In this document: piece by piece, positions 32,274 to 42,739 of the stretch | How positions within the stretch are numbered: the first letter of the stretch is position 1 | Layout: each line of letters opens with the position of its first letter | From: PFJX01 sp031426735 | GTDB taxonomy: Bacteria > Pseudomonadota > Gammaproteobacteria > Burkholderiales > Thiobacillaceae | Reading direction: 5' to 3' | Assembly: GCA_031426735.1 (NCBI GenBank) | Contig: JASJPK010000013.1 | Coordinates: 27,028 to 91,027, forward strand | DNA: 64,000 nt | Notes under the pieces: model-generated | Told to the model about the DNA's origin: nothing | Databases searched by the model: none | What the model saw: the letters and a program-made list of their open reading frames with translations, nothing else | Position numbers and translations under genes: made by a program

Positions 32274-32693
32274 ATGCGCCCGATCATGCCCTTCTTTATC
32301 GCGCTGCTGATTTTCAGCGTAACGGCCAGCGCGGAACCCGTCGTGGTCGTCAACGCACGCAGCGGCGTTGAACGATTGAGCCGGGATGAAGTCATCAGCA
32401 TTTTTCTCGGGCGTTATCGCCGTCTCCCTACCGGCGTCGCCGCCATTCCAGTCGACCAGCCCGAGAGCAGCGCCTTGCGGGCGGAGTTTTATCGCAAGTT
32501 GGTCGGCAAGGATTTGAATGAAATCAATGCCTATTGGTCGCGCCTGATCTTTTCGGGAAAAACCTCGCCACCCAGGCAAACCGCCAGCGCGTCAGAGGTC
32601 GTCTCGGTGGTGAGCAGGGAGGCCGGCGGAATCGCATATATCGAGCGCGGCCTGGTCGATAGCCGCTTCCGGATCGTTCTGGAGTTTCCGTGA
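32274..32693 (+). CDS. PstS-like short periplasmic protein
   Basis: The 139-residue protein has a signal peptide (MRPIMPFFIALLIFSVTASA) followed by EPVVVVNARSGVERLSRDEV, IFLGRYRRLPTG and FYRKLVGKDLNEINAYWSRL. This pattern is that of short phosphate-ABC-transporter-substrate-binding-like proteins found beside GGDEF/EAL sensors. A helix-strand core with one lobe is expected, and it probably acts as a periplasmic sensor rather than in uptake. It starts seven bases after the porin stop and overlaps the sensor gene's start (TGATG). Confidence 0.75.
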   Translation: MRPIMPFFIALLIFSVTASAEPVVVVNARSGVERLSRDEVISIFLGRYRRLPTGVAAIPVDQPESSALRAEFYRKLVGKDLNEINAYWSRLIFSGKTSPPRQTASASEVVSVVSREAGGIAYIERGLVDSRFRIVLEFP

Positions 32694-35134
32694 TGCAAAG
32701 CCCGAGGGGGTCGGCGGCTTACCTGTTTCGCATGCGCGGGCTGTTGCTGCGTTCCACCCTCGTGGTCATCTTCGCTTCCATTCTGGCTGGGGTGGTCGCC
32801 GTCGCCTACACCGCCTACGCGACCAACCAGCGCGCGCATCAGGCTTCGCAGATGCGCTTGAACGAACTGCTGGATACGGTGGAAAGCACGCTGAAAGTCG
32901 CCTGTTTCGCCAAGGACCAGACGCTCGCAAATGATTTGGTGCAAGGTTTGCTCAGTAATTCCGATGTGCTTGCCGTCACCATTTCGACTGACCAACAGGT
33001 TTTAGCGCACAAGCAGCGAAGCCATGCGCCGGCTTCTGATGAAGCACTGGCTGCACCGTTACTGAAGCGTGCAATCTATTCTCCGTTCGACAGCCGCAAA
33101 GAAGTTGGCAAAGTTTTGCTGACACTGAATCCGCACGTTATCGAAGCCCGTATTGCGGAAGAGGTCAGGTTCGCCGCCATTCAGTTGAGCTGGCAATTGG
33201 CCATGGTGGCTTTCGCCGTGGCGGGGATCATGCTGCTGTTCATCGTGCGGCCGATCAAGGCCATGTCCGATCACCTGCACAGCATGGACCCGACCGCCGG
33301 CGAGCGGCTGCGCGTTCCGAGACGGCATACCTATACGGAAATCGGCCAGCTTGTCCTCGACATCAATCAGCTGGCCGAACGTCTGGTCGGCACGCTGGCG
33401 GAAGAGCGCAACTTGCTTCGGCAGCGGGAGATCGACGAGAAGAAATATCACGCCATTTTCAATAATGCCGAATCGGGGATATTCATCGTCGACAGCACGG
33501 GTTCGCTGTCATCCTGGAACCCGGCGTTTTCGCGATTATTCGAAATCAGCGTGACCGAGGAAGATGACGCAGATGCATGGCTGCATCTGGGGCTGCTGCC
33601 CTGGGAAAATCCCGGCCAGGCGATGGAACTCATCAAGTCCGCGCTACGCCAGAACGCTTCGGTGGCAGAGGACATCCTGATCCGTCTGACTAGCGCCAAG
33701 CTGCGCTGGCTGAACATCGTGCTGAGCCCGGTTGGCGACAATCTGCTGCAAGGCGTGGTGCATGATGTGACCCAACTCAAGGAGGCGGAAGTCTCCGCCA
33801 GGCGCATGGTGGTCACGGACCGTCTGACCGGCCTGGCCAACCGCTCCGGTCTGGAAGAGCGTCTGCACGCCCATGTGCAGGAATACATCTTCACGCAGAG
33901 CGGCGGGTTTGCGTTACTGCTGATCAATCTGGATGAATTCAAGCGGGTCAACGAAGGCATGGGGTTGCCGGCCGGGGATGAAATTCTGAAGCTCACCACG
34001 ACCCGCCTGTCAGGTTGCGTCAAGCGCGGCGATACTGTGGCGCGCCTGTCGGCGGACCTTTTCGGCGTCATCCTGAAAGGCATTATCCAAGGCGAGGTAG
34101 CCGTCAAGATCGCCGGTCGGATACTGGAAGCGGTTCGTCAAACCTACTTTGTCGATGGCTCGCCGATCAATCTGCACGCCAGTATCGGCATCACGCTGTT
34201 CCCGCATGACGGGATGGATGTGCCGACCCTGTTTCGGCAGTGTGAACTGGCCATGGACAGCGCCAAATCGGACGGCGGCGATACCTGTGTTTTCTTCGAC
34301 TCGATGCTTGCCGAAGCGGCGGAACAGCGCCGCCATCTGGAAACGGATATACGCACCGCCCTGCGTGACCAGCAGTTTGTGATGTTCTATCAACCCATCG
34401 TCGACTTGCGGCGCAATCGCCTGTCCGGCGCCGAAGCCTTGATCCGCTGGCGGCATCCGACACGGGGTCTGGTACCGCCAGACAGCTTTATCCCGCTTGC
34501 GGAAAAAACCGGTCTGATCATCGAGATCGGCCTGTTTGTGCTCGATTCCGCTTGTCGGCAATTGCAGGCCTGGAAAGAGGCCGGACTCGACTACACCCTG
34601 TCGCTGAATGTCTCCGGTCGGCAGATTCCTGATGGGTTGTCACCCGCCAAGCTCCTGGCGGCGATTACGCATTACGGTATCTCGCCGGGCAAACTGGCCC
34701 TGGAAATCACGGAGGGGGTGATGCTGCGCGATATCGATAAATCGCTGAGCTGGCTCAAGGCGGTGCATGGACTGGGGTTCCGGGTCTATCTGGATGATTT
34801 CGGCACCGGTTATTCTTCGTTGTCGTATCTGAAACTCTTCCCGGTCGACACCCTCAAGGTGGATAAATCCTTCGTCAAGGACATGCGGGATGGCGGCAAT
34901 GAACACACGCTGGTCGGCGCGATCATTGCCATGGGCAGGAGCCTTGGACTCGACATCGTGGCGGAAGGCGTTGAATCGACAACGCACATGAAGGCGCTGC
35001 GTGCGATGGGCTGCCAATATGCACAAGGATTCCTGTTCTCGCGGCCGGTTCCTGCCGGGGATTTCGACGCGGCTTCCAGCCGGGTGGAAGCGCTTCTGAA
35101 GGACCTGGATTCGGCCACGCTCACGCAAACGTAG
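32693..35134 (+). CDS. Membrane c-di-GMP phosphodiesterase with degenerate GGDEF
   Basis: The 813-residue protein has an N-terminal TM helix (residues about 18-43), a periplasmic region, a second TM (about 160-185), HAMP, PAS (about 255-365), GGDEF-fold and EAL domains. The GGDEF signature is replaced by RLSADLFGV near residue 450, so it cannot make c-di-GMP. The EAL domain keeps the EALIRWRHP metal residue, NVSGRQI, LEITEG, DDFGTGYSSL, K at VDTLKVDKSF and EGVES, so hydrolysis is likely. A GTG three bases earlier could also start translation. It follows the PstS-like gene by overlap, and the partner protein may sense ligand. Confidence 0.9.
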   Translation: MQSPRGSAAYLFRMRGLLLRSTLVVIFASILAGVVAVAYTAYATNQRAHQASQMRLNELLDTVESTLKVACFAKDQTLANDLVQGLLSNSDVLAVTISTDQQVLAHKQRSHAPASDEALAAPLLKRAIYSPFDSRKEVGKVLLTLNPHVIEARIAEEVRFAAIQLSWQLAMVAFAVAGIMLLFIVRPIKAMSDHLHSMDPTAGERLRVPRRHTYTEIGQLVLDINQLAERLVGTLAEERNLLRQREIDEKKYHAIFNNAESGIFIVDSTGSLSSWNPAFSRLFEISVTEEDDADAWLHLGLLPWENPGQAMELIKSALRQNASVAEDILIRLTSAKLRWLNIVLSPVGDNLLQGVVHDVTQLKEAEVSARRMVVTDRLTGLANRSGLEERLHAHVQEYIFTQSGGFALLLINLDEFKRVNEGMGLPAGDEILKLTTTRLSGCVKRGDTVARLSADLFGVILKGIIQGEVAVKIAGRILEAVRQTYFVDGSPINLHASIGITLFPHDGMDVPTLFRQCELAMDSAKSDGGDTCVFFDSMLAEAAEQRRHLETDIRTALRDQQFVMFYQPIVDLRRNRLSGAEALIRWRHPTRGLVPPDSFIPLAEKTGLIIEIGLFVLDSACRQLQAWKEAGLDYTLSLNVSGRQIPDGLSPAKLLAAITHYGISPGKLALEITEGVMLRDIDKSLSWLKAVHGLGFRVYLDDFGTGYSSLSYLKLFPVDTLKVDKSFVKDMRDGGNEHTLVGAIIAMGRSLGLDIVAEGVESTTHMKALRAMGCQYAQGFLFSRPVPAGDFDAASSRVEALLKDLDSATLTQT

Positions 35135-35197
35135 ACACCGGCAAGCCGCTACCGACTCCCGCTAGAATCGCTTGGCCATTCACCCCACGCAACGACC

Positions 35198-35926
35198 ATG
35201 ATCAAACCCAAACTCCCGCATCTGTTCGACCCTGGCGGCGGCCAGGAAGCCCGTTTATCCGCGCGCGAGTCGTGGCGCATGTTCGAGATCATGTCGGAGT
35301 TCGTCGAGGCGACCGAGCGGTTGGCGCCGATCCGGCCGGCGGTGAGCATCTTCGGCAGCGCCCGCATTCCGCCCGACTCGCCTTATTACATGCTGACCGA
35401 GAGCATCGCGCGGAAATTGTCGGATGCCGGCTTCGCGGTGATTTCCGGCGGCGGGCCGGGGGCGATGGAGGCGGCCAACAAGGGCGCCTTCTTCGGCAAG
35501 TCGCCCAGCGTCGGACTCAACATCCAGTTGCCGCACGAACAGCACGTCAACCCGTATCAGGACGTCAGCCAGACCTTTCGCCATTTCTTCGCACGCAAGG
35601 TGATGTTCGTCAAATTCGCCAGCGCCTACGTCGTGATGCCGGGTGGTTTCGGCACGCTGGACGAGTTGATGGAAGCGTTGACGCTGGTGCAGACCGGCAA
35701 GACGCGGCGCATTCCGATCATCCTGGTGCAATCCAGTTTCTGGGGCGGCCTGGTCGACTGGTTCCGCGACCGTCTGGTCGGCGAGGGCATGATCAATCCG
35801 GAAGACATGGAGCTGATTCAGGTCATCGACGAGCCGGAACAGGTCGTCGCGGCGATCTTCCAGCATTACGAGTCGCGCGGCTTCCAGCCGTCGCCGCAGG
35901 AGCAGGAGATTCTGCTGAATTTGTAG
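35198..35926 (+). CDS. LOG-family protein (TIGR00730 Rossman fold)
   Basis: The 242-residue protein carries the LOG hallmarks: VSIFGSARI, SGGGPGAMEAANKGA (phosphate-binding), and PGGFGTLDELMEALTLVQTG (PGGxGTxxE catalytic motif). LOG enzymes hydrolyse nucleoside 5'-monophosphates to release the base, as for cytokinin precursors in plants and pyrimidine/purine nucleotides in bacteria (PpnN relatives). It is single, with a REP-like palindrome downstream. Confidence 0.92.
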   Translation: MIKPKLPHLFDPGGGQEARLSARESWRMFEIMSEFVEATERLAPIRPAVSIFGSARIPPDSPYYMLTESIARKLSDAGFAVISGGGPGAMEAANKGAFFGKSPSVGLNIQLPHEQHVNPYQDVSQTFRHFFARKVMFVKFASAYVVMPGGFGTLDELMEALTLVQTGKTRRIPIILVQSSFWGGLVDWFRDRLVGEGMINPEDMELIQVIDEPEQVVAAIFQHYESRGFQPSPQEQEILLNL

Positions 35927-35944
35927 TCCTCTCGCGCGGTTGCC

Positions 35945-36004
35945 GTAGGAGCGCCTTCCAAGGCGCGAAGTCAGCAACAATCGCGCCTTGGAAGGCGCTT
36001 CTAC
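35945..36004. repeat. Second REP-like palindrome
   Basis: The 24-base arms 35945-35968 and 35981-36004 are inverted repeats (GTAGGAGCGCCTTCCAAGGC and complement, with one mismatch) around 12 bases. As in the repeat at 1831-1903, the outer ends are GTAGGA and (T)TCTAC. It lies between the convergent LOG and gluQ genes and may serve as a terminator stem. Confidence 0.65.
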
Positions 36005-36014
36005 GCGGTGGGGT

Positions 36015-36890
36015 TTACAGACGTTTGCCGCGCAGCGGCGGCAACCTGTCACGCCGCCAAAGCTGCGGCGCGAGTTGCCAGAATTCCGCCAGCGAACCGG
36101 CCTGAGCGCGTAAATCCATGCCGAGAAAGGCCGCCGCCTGCAGCAAGGCCGCTAGCGGAGCGTCGTCGCGCAGCGGCGCGGCCAGGGTCTGTTTGCTCAG
36201 CTTGCCGCCGGCGTCGTTCAACGCAACCGGCAGATGCAGATAGGCCGGCGTCGGGTAGCCGAGGGCGTATTGCAGCACGATCTGGCGCGGCGTCGAGGCG
36301 AGCAGGTCGGCGCCGCGCACGACGTGCGTGACGCCGAGTTCGGCGTCGTCCACGGTTACCGCAAGCTGGTAGGTGTAGACGCCATCGGCGCGGCGCAGCA
36401 CGAAGTCGCCGCATTCGCGCGCCACATCGCAGGCGACATGGCCGGCCAGCAGGTCGGCGAACTCGATGCGCTCGTCCGGCACGCGCAGGCGCAACGCGGT
36501 TTTCAGCGACAAGCGGCGTTCGCGGCAGGTGCCGGGATAGACCGGGCCGTCGACGCCGATGCGCGCGCCCTTCAAGCGCTTGCGCGTGCAAGCGCAGCCA
36601 TAGAGTTGCCCCGCCTCGATCAGGCGTTCGATAGCCGCGCGATACGCCTCGCCGCGCCGGCTCTGGTACACCACGGGCCCATCCCACGCGAAGCCGAACG
36701 CTTCCAGCGTGAACAGGATGCGGTCGGCCGAGCCCGGCACGACGCGCGGCGGGTCGACATCCTCGATGCGCAGATGCCATTCGCCGGCGTGTGCGCGCGC
36801 ATCCAGGCAACTGCCCAGCGCGGCGATCAGCGAACCGAAATGCAGCGCGCCGGACGGGGTGGGGGCGAAGCGGCCGCGATATACGTTCAT
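36015..36890 (-). CDS. gluQ: Glutamyl-Q tRNA(Asp) synthetase
   Basis: The 291-residue protein is a truncated class I GluRS with no anticodon domain. It shows FAPTPSGALHFGSL (HIGH-like), IEDVDPPR, zinc ligands in YGCACTRKRL and YPGTCRE, and KLSKQ for KMSKS. It charges glutamate onto queuosine in tRNA(Asp). The length is right for GluQRS. It is 13 bases after the Fic gene on the same strand. Confidence 0.93.
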   Translation of the reverse strand: MNVYRGRFAPTPSGALHFGSLIAALGSCLDARAHAGEWHLRIEDVDPPRVVPGSADRILFTLEAFGFAWDGPVVYQSRRGEAYRAAIERLIEAGQLYGCACTRKRLKGARIGVDGPVYPGTCRERRLSLKTALRLRVPDERIEFADLLAGHVACDVARECGDFVLRRADGVYTYQLAVTVDDAELGVTHVVRGADLLASTPRQIVLQYALGYPTPAYLHLPVALNDAGGKLSKQTLAAPLRDDAPLAALLQAAAFLGMDLRAQAGSLAEFWQLAPQLWRRDRLPPLRGKRL

Positions 36891-36903
36891 GTTCCGGCTA
36901 CGC

Positions 36904-38256
36904 TCATGTTCCTGCGGCGGCCAGTTGATTCATCCGCTCCGACAGGTCGCCGGGCACCAGAAACACGAAACGTTTGCCCTGGCTTTGTTGTTGTAACAGG
37001 CCCCGTTGCGCCAGTTGCAGCAGATCGGCGCGCGCGGTGGCGTAGGCCACGGCATGCGAGGCGCGATGGCTTTCCACGCTGTAGCGCGCGTCGGCGTGTT
37101 TGAGGGCGTGGCTCAACAGCGCGATCTGGCGGTGATTGAACAGGCTGCGCGACGGTGCGCCCTCCAGCAGGCGTTCGGTGGCGCGGGTTTCCCGCGTCTT
37201 TTCTTTCAGATAGCCATGCAGGGCGTCGATGGCCTGGCGGATCACATCGAGTTGATGCAGCAGGAAATAGGTGGTGTCGTTGCCGTCGCTTTCCGTGTGC
37301 AGATAGGCGCGCGCGTATTGGCCGGGCGCGCGGCGCAACACGTTGGAGATGGACAGATACGCCATCAGCCAATAGCCCTGGCGCGCCATCGCCCAGTAGA
37401 ACAGGGCGCGCGCAGTGCGGCCGTTGCCGTCGACGAAGGGATGGTCGTAGCCGAGCATGAAATGCAGCAGGATGGCGCGGATGACCGGGTGCACATAAGG
37501 CGTGTCCGTCTCGCTGCCGTTGGCGAAGTCGCACAGGCGTTGCAGGCGCTCCGGCAACGTGGCGGCGGCGGGCGGAATGTGCAGCAATTTACCGTCGCGC
37601 GGGTCGACCACATGAATGTCGTCGGTCTGACGCAGCCGGCCGACATCGTCGGCCTGGTCCAGCGTGCCCACCGCCAATTTCCGGTGCAGTTCCAGGATCA
37701 AGGCGGGAGTGAGCGTTTCCTGACCGATGGCGCGGATGTGCTGCATGGCCTGGTAGTTGTTGAAGATCATCCGCTCGCTCGGGGTCTGCGGCCGGCGCCC
37801 GGCGCGCAGCATGTCCTCCGCCACCCGGCGCGTGGTGGAAGCGCCTTCAAGCTGGCTGGAGGTGATCGATTCCTCGATCAGCGAGCTGACCAGATAGCGG
37901 TCACGGTCTTGCGGCGAGGCGACCGGCGCATCCATCAGAATCTGGCCGGCAGCAGCGCGGTCGATGAAGTGCAGCGCGCGCAACGCCGGTTCCGGCATGG
38001 CGAACTGGAACGCTTCGCCGTCACGATCGGTCAGCGGCAATACCTGGGCCAGCGCGGTGCGCGCCAGCTTGATGTTCAACCACCAGAGGTCGTGCGACAG
38101 GCCGGCCGGTGGCGTGCGATGGCGCAGTTCGTCCCAATGCAGATATTGCCCGTCGCACAGCGGCGAGCGCGTTGTGGACAACAGGGTGAGCAGCACACTG
38201 GGGTCGATCTGGGCCAGGATCTTGTTCGGCGCTGGCGGCGGCAGGGGTAGCTTCAC
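36904..38256 (-). CDS. Fic-domain AMP-transferase with N-terminal inhibitory helix
   Basis: The 450-residue protein starts at a GTG. The Fic signature HPFVDGNGRTAR is complete (residues 272-283), so nucleotidyl transfer (AMPylation) is possible. An inhibitory alpha motif, S133..E137-G138 in SSQLEG, lies ahead of the Fic domain as in class II Fic proteins, where the glutamate blocks ATP. A C-terminal region (residues about 370-440) looks like a winged HTH, which may allow DNA binding. The four TTGATAG boxes at 38261-38341 lie directly upstream. The target protein is unknown. Confidence 0.92.
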   Translation of the reverse strand: MKLPLPPPAPNKILAQIDPSVLLTLLSTTRSPLCDGQYLHWDELRHRTPPAGLSHDLWWLNIKLARTALAQVLPLTDRDGEAFQFAMPEPALRALHFIDRAAAGQILMDAPVASPQDRDRYLVSSLIEESITSSQLEGASTTRRVAEDMLRAGRRPQTPSERMIFNNYQAMQHIRAIGQETLTPALILELHRKLAVGTLDQADDVGRLRQTDDIHVVDPRDGKLLHIPPAAATLPERLQRLCDFANGSETDTPYVHPVIRAILLHFMLGYDHPFVDGNGRTARALFYWAMARQGYWLMAYLSISNVLRRAPGQYARAYLHTESDGNDTTYFLLHQLDVIRQAIDALHGYLKEKTRETRATERLLEGAPSRSLFNHRQIALLSHALKHADARYSVESHRASHAVAYATARADLLQLAQRGLLQQQSQGKRFVFLVPGDLSERMNQLAAAGT

Positions 38257-38260
38257 GAAT

Positions 38261-38341
38261 CTATCAATTCAACAGGTGTTGATAACGGATTGATAGTTTG
38301 ATGGAGGCGACCAAATCTATCAAACCGTTTTTCATTGATAG
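38261..38341. promoter_or_regulatory. Four TTGATAG/CTATCAA boxes upstream of the Fic gene
   Basis: CTATCAA at 38261-38267 and 38317-38323, and TTGATAG at 38290-38296 and 38335-38341, form two inverted pairs just before the Fic GTG. The Fic protein has a C-terminal wHTH-like region. Autoregulation through these boxes is an inference. Confidence 0.5.
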
Positions 38342-38423
38342 ATATTGATCGTACGGCGGATATGCGGAAGCGAGCCGACGTCGCTTGCGGCTAAAATCGC
38401 GCCCGCTTACATAAGGTTTCCCT

Positions 38424-40043
<1,620 letters not shown>

Positions 40044-40066
40044 GGCAGGCCTAACACCCACCACGC

Positions 40067-40090
40067 AAGCCGGGGAAACCCGGCTTATTC
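40067..40090 (+). terminator. Terminator of the ABC-F gene
   Basis: AAGCCGGG, a GAAA loop and CCCGGCTT form a perfect stem followed by ATTC. It lies 24 bases after the stop codon. The T-tract is short. Confidence 0.6.
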
Positions 40091-40291
40091 ATTGCTGCGC
40101 CCGGCAGGGCGTAAGCCACTTGGACGTGCAGAAACTGACGGGTTTCTTTACATCTGATTCCAGGCTCGCCGCCAGGTATCGGAGGTACGCCAAAATATGT
40201 ATTCACTAATCAATGGTTTACCTGCTTTTTGCTGTAATGGCATGTTAATTGCTTTAGAAGGTTTCGTTATTCCTTACCTGAGATTCCGATA

Positions 40292-40936
40292 ATGAAACGC
40301 CTCATTGCCCTTTCCGCACTGATCCTGTCCGCCAATGCTCACGCTGGCATCATCTCCGCTTTTTCCGAGGATTTCGAGGGCACCCTCTCGGCCTGGACCG
40401 ACCGTAACCCCTTGTCGCCTGAATCCGCCATCGTGGTCGACCCCCTGAGCGCGGGAAACCACGTGCTTGCCTTCAATCGTCTGGGTTCAGCCGGCAGCAT
40501 CTTCTCCACGGACTCCATTACCACCAGCGGCGATTTCACCGTTTCCTTCGACTATCTTGGCCGTCCCGGTCTGGGTGGGGTTGCCGGAGATCTCGGTGGT
40601 TTTTTCGGTATCAGCCAGGATTTTCCCGGCACGCATCATTGGGTGGCTGGAACCGGCTCTTTCCCCGTGAATATCGACTTGACTGACGATGGTACGTGGC
40701 ACAGTTATGCCCTGACTTTCGCCTCCCCAGTTGGACAACTTGTGCATCTGATGTTCGAGGATTATGTTGGCTCGGGCGGTGTCGCCGGGGATGTGTACTT
40801 TGACAACATTCGTTTCAACGATGCCAGCGTAGCCCCGGCGCCCTTGCCTAACAGCCATGTGCCGGAGCCGGTTTCTACCGCCTTGCTGGGATTGGGTCTG
40901 GCGGTCTTGGGCTGGAGCCGTCGTAGACAGGCCTGA
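40292..40936 (+). CDS. PEP-CTERM protein
   Basis: The 214-residue exported protein has a signal peptide (residues 1-18, MKRLIALSALILSANAHA) and a C-terminal sorting signal VPEPVSTALLGLGLAVLGWS then RRRQA (residues about 190-214), the PEP-CTERM arrangement processed by exosortase in bacteria that make extracellular polysaccharide. The mature part (EDFEGTLSAWTDRN, FDYLGRP, VYFDNIRF) resembles a beta-sandwich carbohydrate-binding-like fold. No exosortase gene is in the window. Confidence 0.9.
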   Translation: MKRLIALSALILSANAHAGIISAFSEDFEGTLSAWTDRNPLSPESAIVVDPLSAGNHVLAFNRLGSAGSIFSTDSITTSGDFTVSFDYLGRPGLGGVAGDLGGFFGISQDFPGTHHWVAGTGSFPVNIDLTDDGTWHSYALTFASPVGQLVHLMFEDYVGSGGVAGDVYFDNIRFNDASVAPAPLPNSHVPEPVSTALLGLGLAVLGWSRRRQA

Positions 40937-40952
40937 GCTTCAATTCAGGTCA

Positions 40953-40988
40953 AATACAAAAAGCCCCGCTTGCGGGGCTTTTTGTATT
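40953..40988 (+). terminator. Terminator downstream of the PEP-CTERM gene
   Basis: AAAAAGCCCCGC, a TTGC-containing loop and GCGGGGCTTTTT form a perfect stem with A and T tracts. It is 17 bases past the PEP-CTERM stop. Confidence 0.9.
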
Positions 40989-41133
40989 ACTGGCTTTGTC
41001 TTCGGTCCGGCCTTGTCAGTGTTTTCCTACCGAAATGCCCGTAGGCGGCGGAGCGGTCCACCTTGGAGGAATATTTTCCGGAAGACGTTCCGCCGCTGTA
41101 GGTGTCAACGATCTCGCGCCCAGCGATCCCACT

Positions 41134-42636
41134 TCAGAACTGAAAGAAACTTTCCAGCCGGCTTTGCAGTTTCTTGCCCTGGCGCAACGCTTCCTTGATC
41201 GCCTGGCGCTCGACCGTGCTCAGGCGGTCCGGGTTGAGCCGGTTGCCGAGCGGGCTGCCGGCGTTGAGTTGGGACTGGTGCAATTGCAGGCGCATCTGCT
41301 GGATGAACAGGAAGCCTTCGACCCACGCCTCGACTTCCTGCGCATTCATCTTCCAGACCTCGCCGGCGCCGCGCAGGCGTTGCACACTGCCGGTGGCGTC
41401 GAGGCCCGCGGCCAGCGCGAAGATGCGCGCGGCATCGACGAACAGCGTCGCGCCATGCAGCTTGAGATCGACGGTGTTGGCCTCGTCGCCGTTGCCGTCG
41501 GTGACGAAATCGCGCACCAGACCGAGCGGCACGCGGTTGCCGAGCGCGTTTTGCACCATCAACTTGAGGAATTGGCGGTTTTCCTTGATGCGTCCGTTCA
41601 GCCAGACGCGCAATGCCGTGGCCAGGCGGGCATCGCCGGCCAGCGCGCGGAAGTCGAAGAAGATGCTGGCGTTGAGCAACACCGGCGCGTCGCCGCGGAA
41701 GATCCAGTCGCCGAAGGTGTGTTGCCACTCTTCCAGCGACAGACACCATTTCGGATTGCTCGCCATCACCTCGCCCTTGCACAGCGGGAAGCCGCAGACG
41801 TCGAGCCACTCGTTGGCGCGGCGCGCGGCGACCAGCATCGGTCCGCGCAGGCGTTCGGCGGCGGCCGCATCCGGCGCGCTGAAGATCAGGCCGTTGTCCT
41901 GGTCGGTATGCAGGGTCTGTTCGAAACGGCCTTCCGAACCCAGCGCCAGCCAGCACCAGGACGCATCCTCCAGGCCGCTGTCGGCGAACGCCAGATAGAG
42001 GATGCGTTGCGTGAGCTGGTCGTTGAGCTGTGAGATCAGCCGCGTCAGCTGTTCCGCGCCGACGCCCTGCGCCATCAGGTTGCGCGCCAGTCGGCGGATA
42101 TCCTCGGCGGCGCGTTGCAGGCTGCTCAGGTCTTCCGCCATGCATAGCGCGCTGGCAATGCGCGACACGCCAACCTGTTGCAGCGCGAACAGATCTTTTT
42201 CGGAAATCACGCCGGCTACCCGTCCCGCGTGCGTCACCACGATGTGGTGGATGGAGCGTTGTGCCATCGCCAATGCGGCCTCGAAAGCCGGCGCGTCGTC
42301 GGGCAGCGAAAACGGATTCGGCGTCATCACCCGGCGCATGGCCTGCCCGATGTCGCAGGCGCCGAGCGCGACGCGGTCGCGCAGATCCTTCAGCGTGAAC
42401 ATGCCGGTCGGGCCGCCGGCGGCGTCGGTGAGCAGGATGGAGCCGACGTTCTCGCGGCGCATGATTTCCAGTGCCGTGCGCACCGGACTGTCCTGCGAGC
42501 ACAGCACCGGACCGCGTCGCAGCAGGGCGGACAGCGGAGTCGCCAGCGGGTCGGCGAGGAGCGTCTCGGACAACATGCCATGCGCCGGCGCGGTGGCTTC
42601 AGGTGACTCCGGCGGCGGCGGTATGGTTTCGGTCAT
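41134..42636 (-). CDS. CBS-pair plus DUF294 nucleotidyltransferase-like protein (lacks the cNMP domain)
   Basis: The 500-residue protein has two CBS motifs (about residues 45-100 and 110-165, with VRTALEIMRRENVGSILLTD and HHIVVTHAGRVAGVIS), then a DUF294 nucleotidyltransferase-like domain with GSEGRFEQTLHTDQDNGL (G-S.R and D.D) and a DUF294 C-terminal domain. CBS pairs usually bind adenosyl ligands. The DUF294 module resembles GlnD-type NTases. Compared with its neighbour at 42740-44629 it lacks the N-terminal cyclic-nucleotide-binding domain, but the rest aligns throughout. The 103-base gap suggests co-transcription. Confidence 0.85.
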   Translation of the reverse strand: MTETIPPPPESPEATAPAHGMLSETLLADPLATPLSALLRRGPVLCSQDSPVRTALEIMRRENVGSILLTDAAGGPTGMFTLKDLRDRVALGACDIGQAMRRVMTPNPFSLPDDAPAFEAALAMAQRSIHHIVVTHAGRVAGVISEKDLFALQQVGVSRIASALCMAEDLSSLQRAAEDIRRLARNLMAQGVGAEQLTRLISQLNDQLTQRILYLAFADSGLEDASWCWLALGSEGRFEQTLHTDQDNGLIFSAPDAAAAERLRGPMLVAARRANEWLDVCGFPLCKGEVMASNPKWCLSLEEWQHTFGDWIFRGDAPVLLNASIFFDFRALAGDARLATALRVWLNGRIKENRQFLKLMVQNALGNRVPLGLVRDFVTDGNGDEANTVDLKLHGATLFVDAARIFALAAGLDATGSVQRLRGAGEVWKMNAQEVEAWVEGFLFIQQMRLQLHQSQLNAGSPLGNRLNPDRLSTVERQAIKEALRQGKKLQSRLESFFQF

Positions 42637-42739
42637 GGTGGGCTGGAGAGGGAAACGAGCGCGTCAGACTGCCACGATTTGTGCAACGCAACAAGAGGCG
42701 CGCAGGTTGGGCAAAGTGCGATGCGCCCGATCCACAGGA

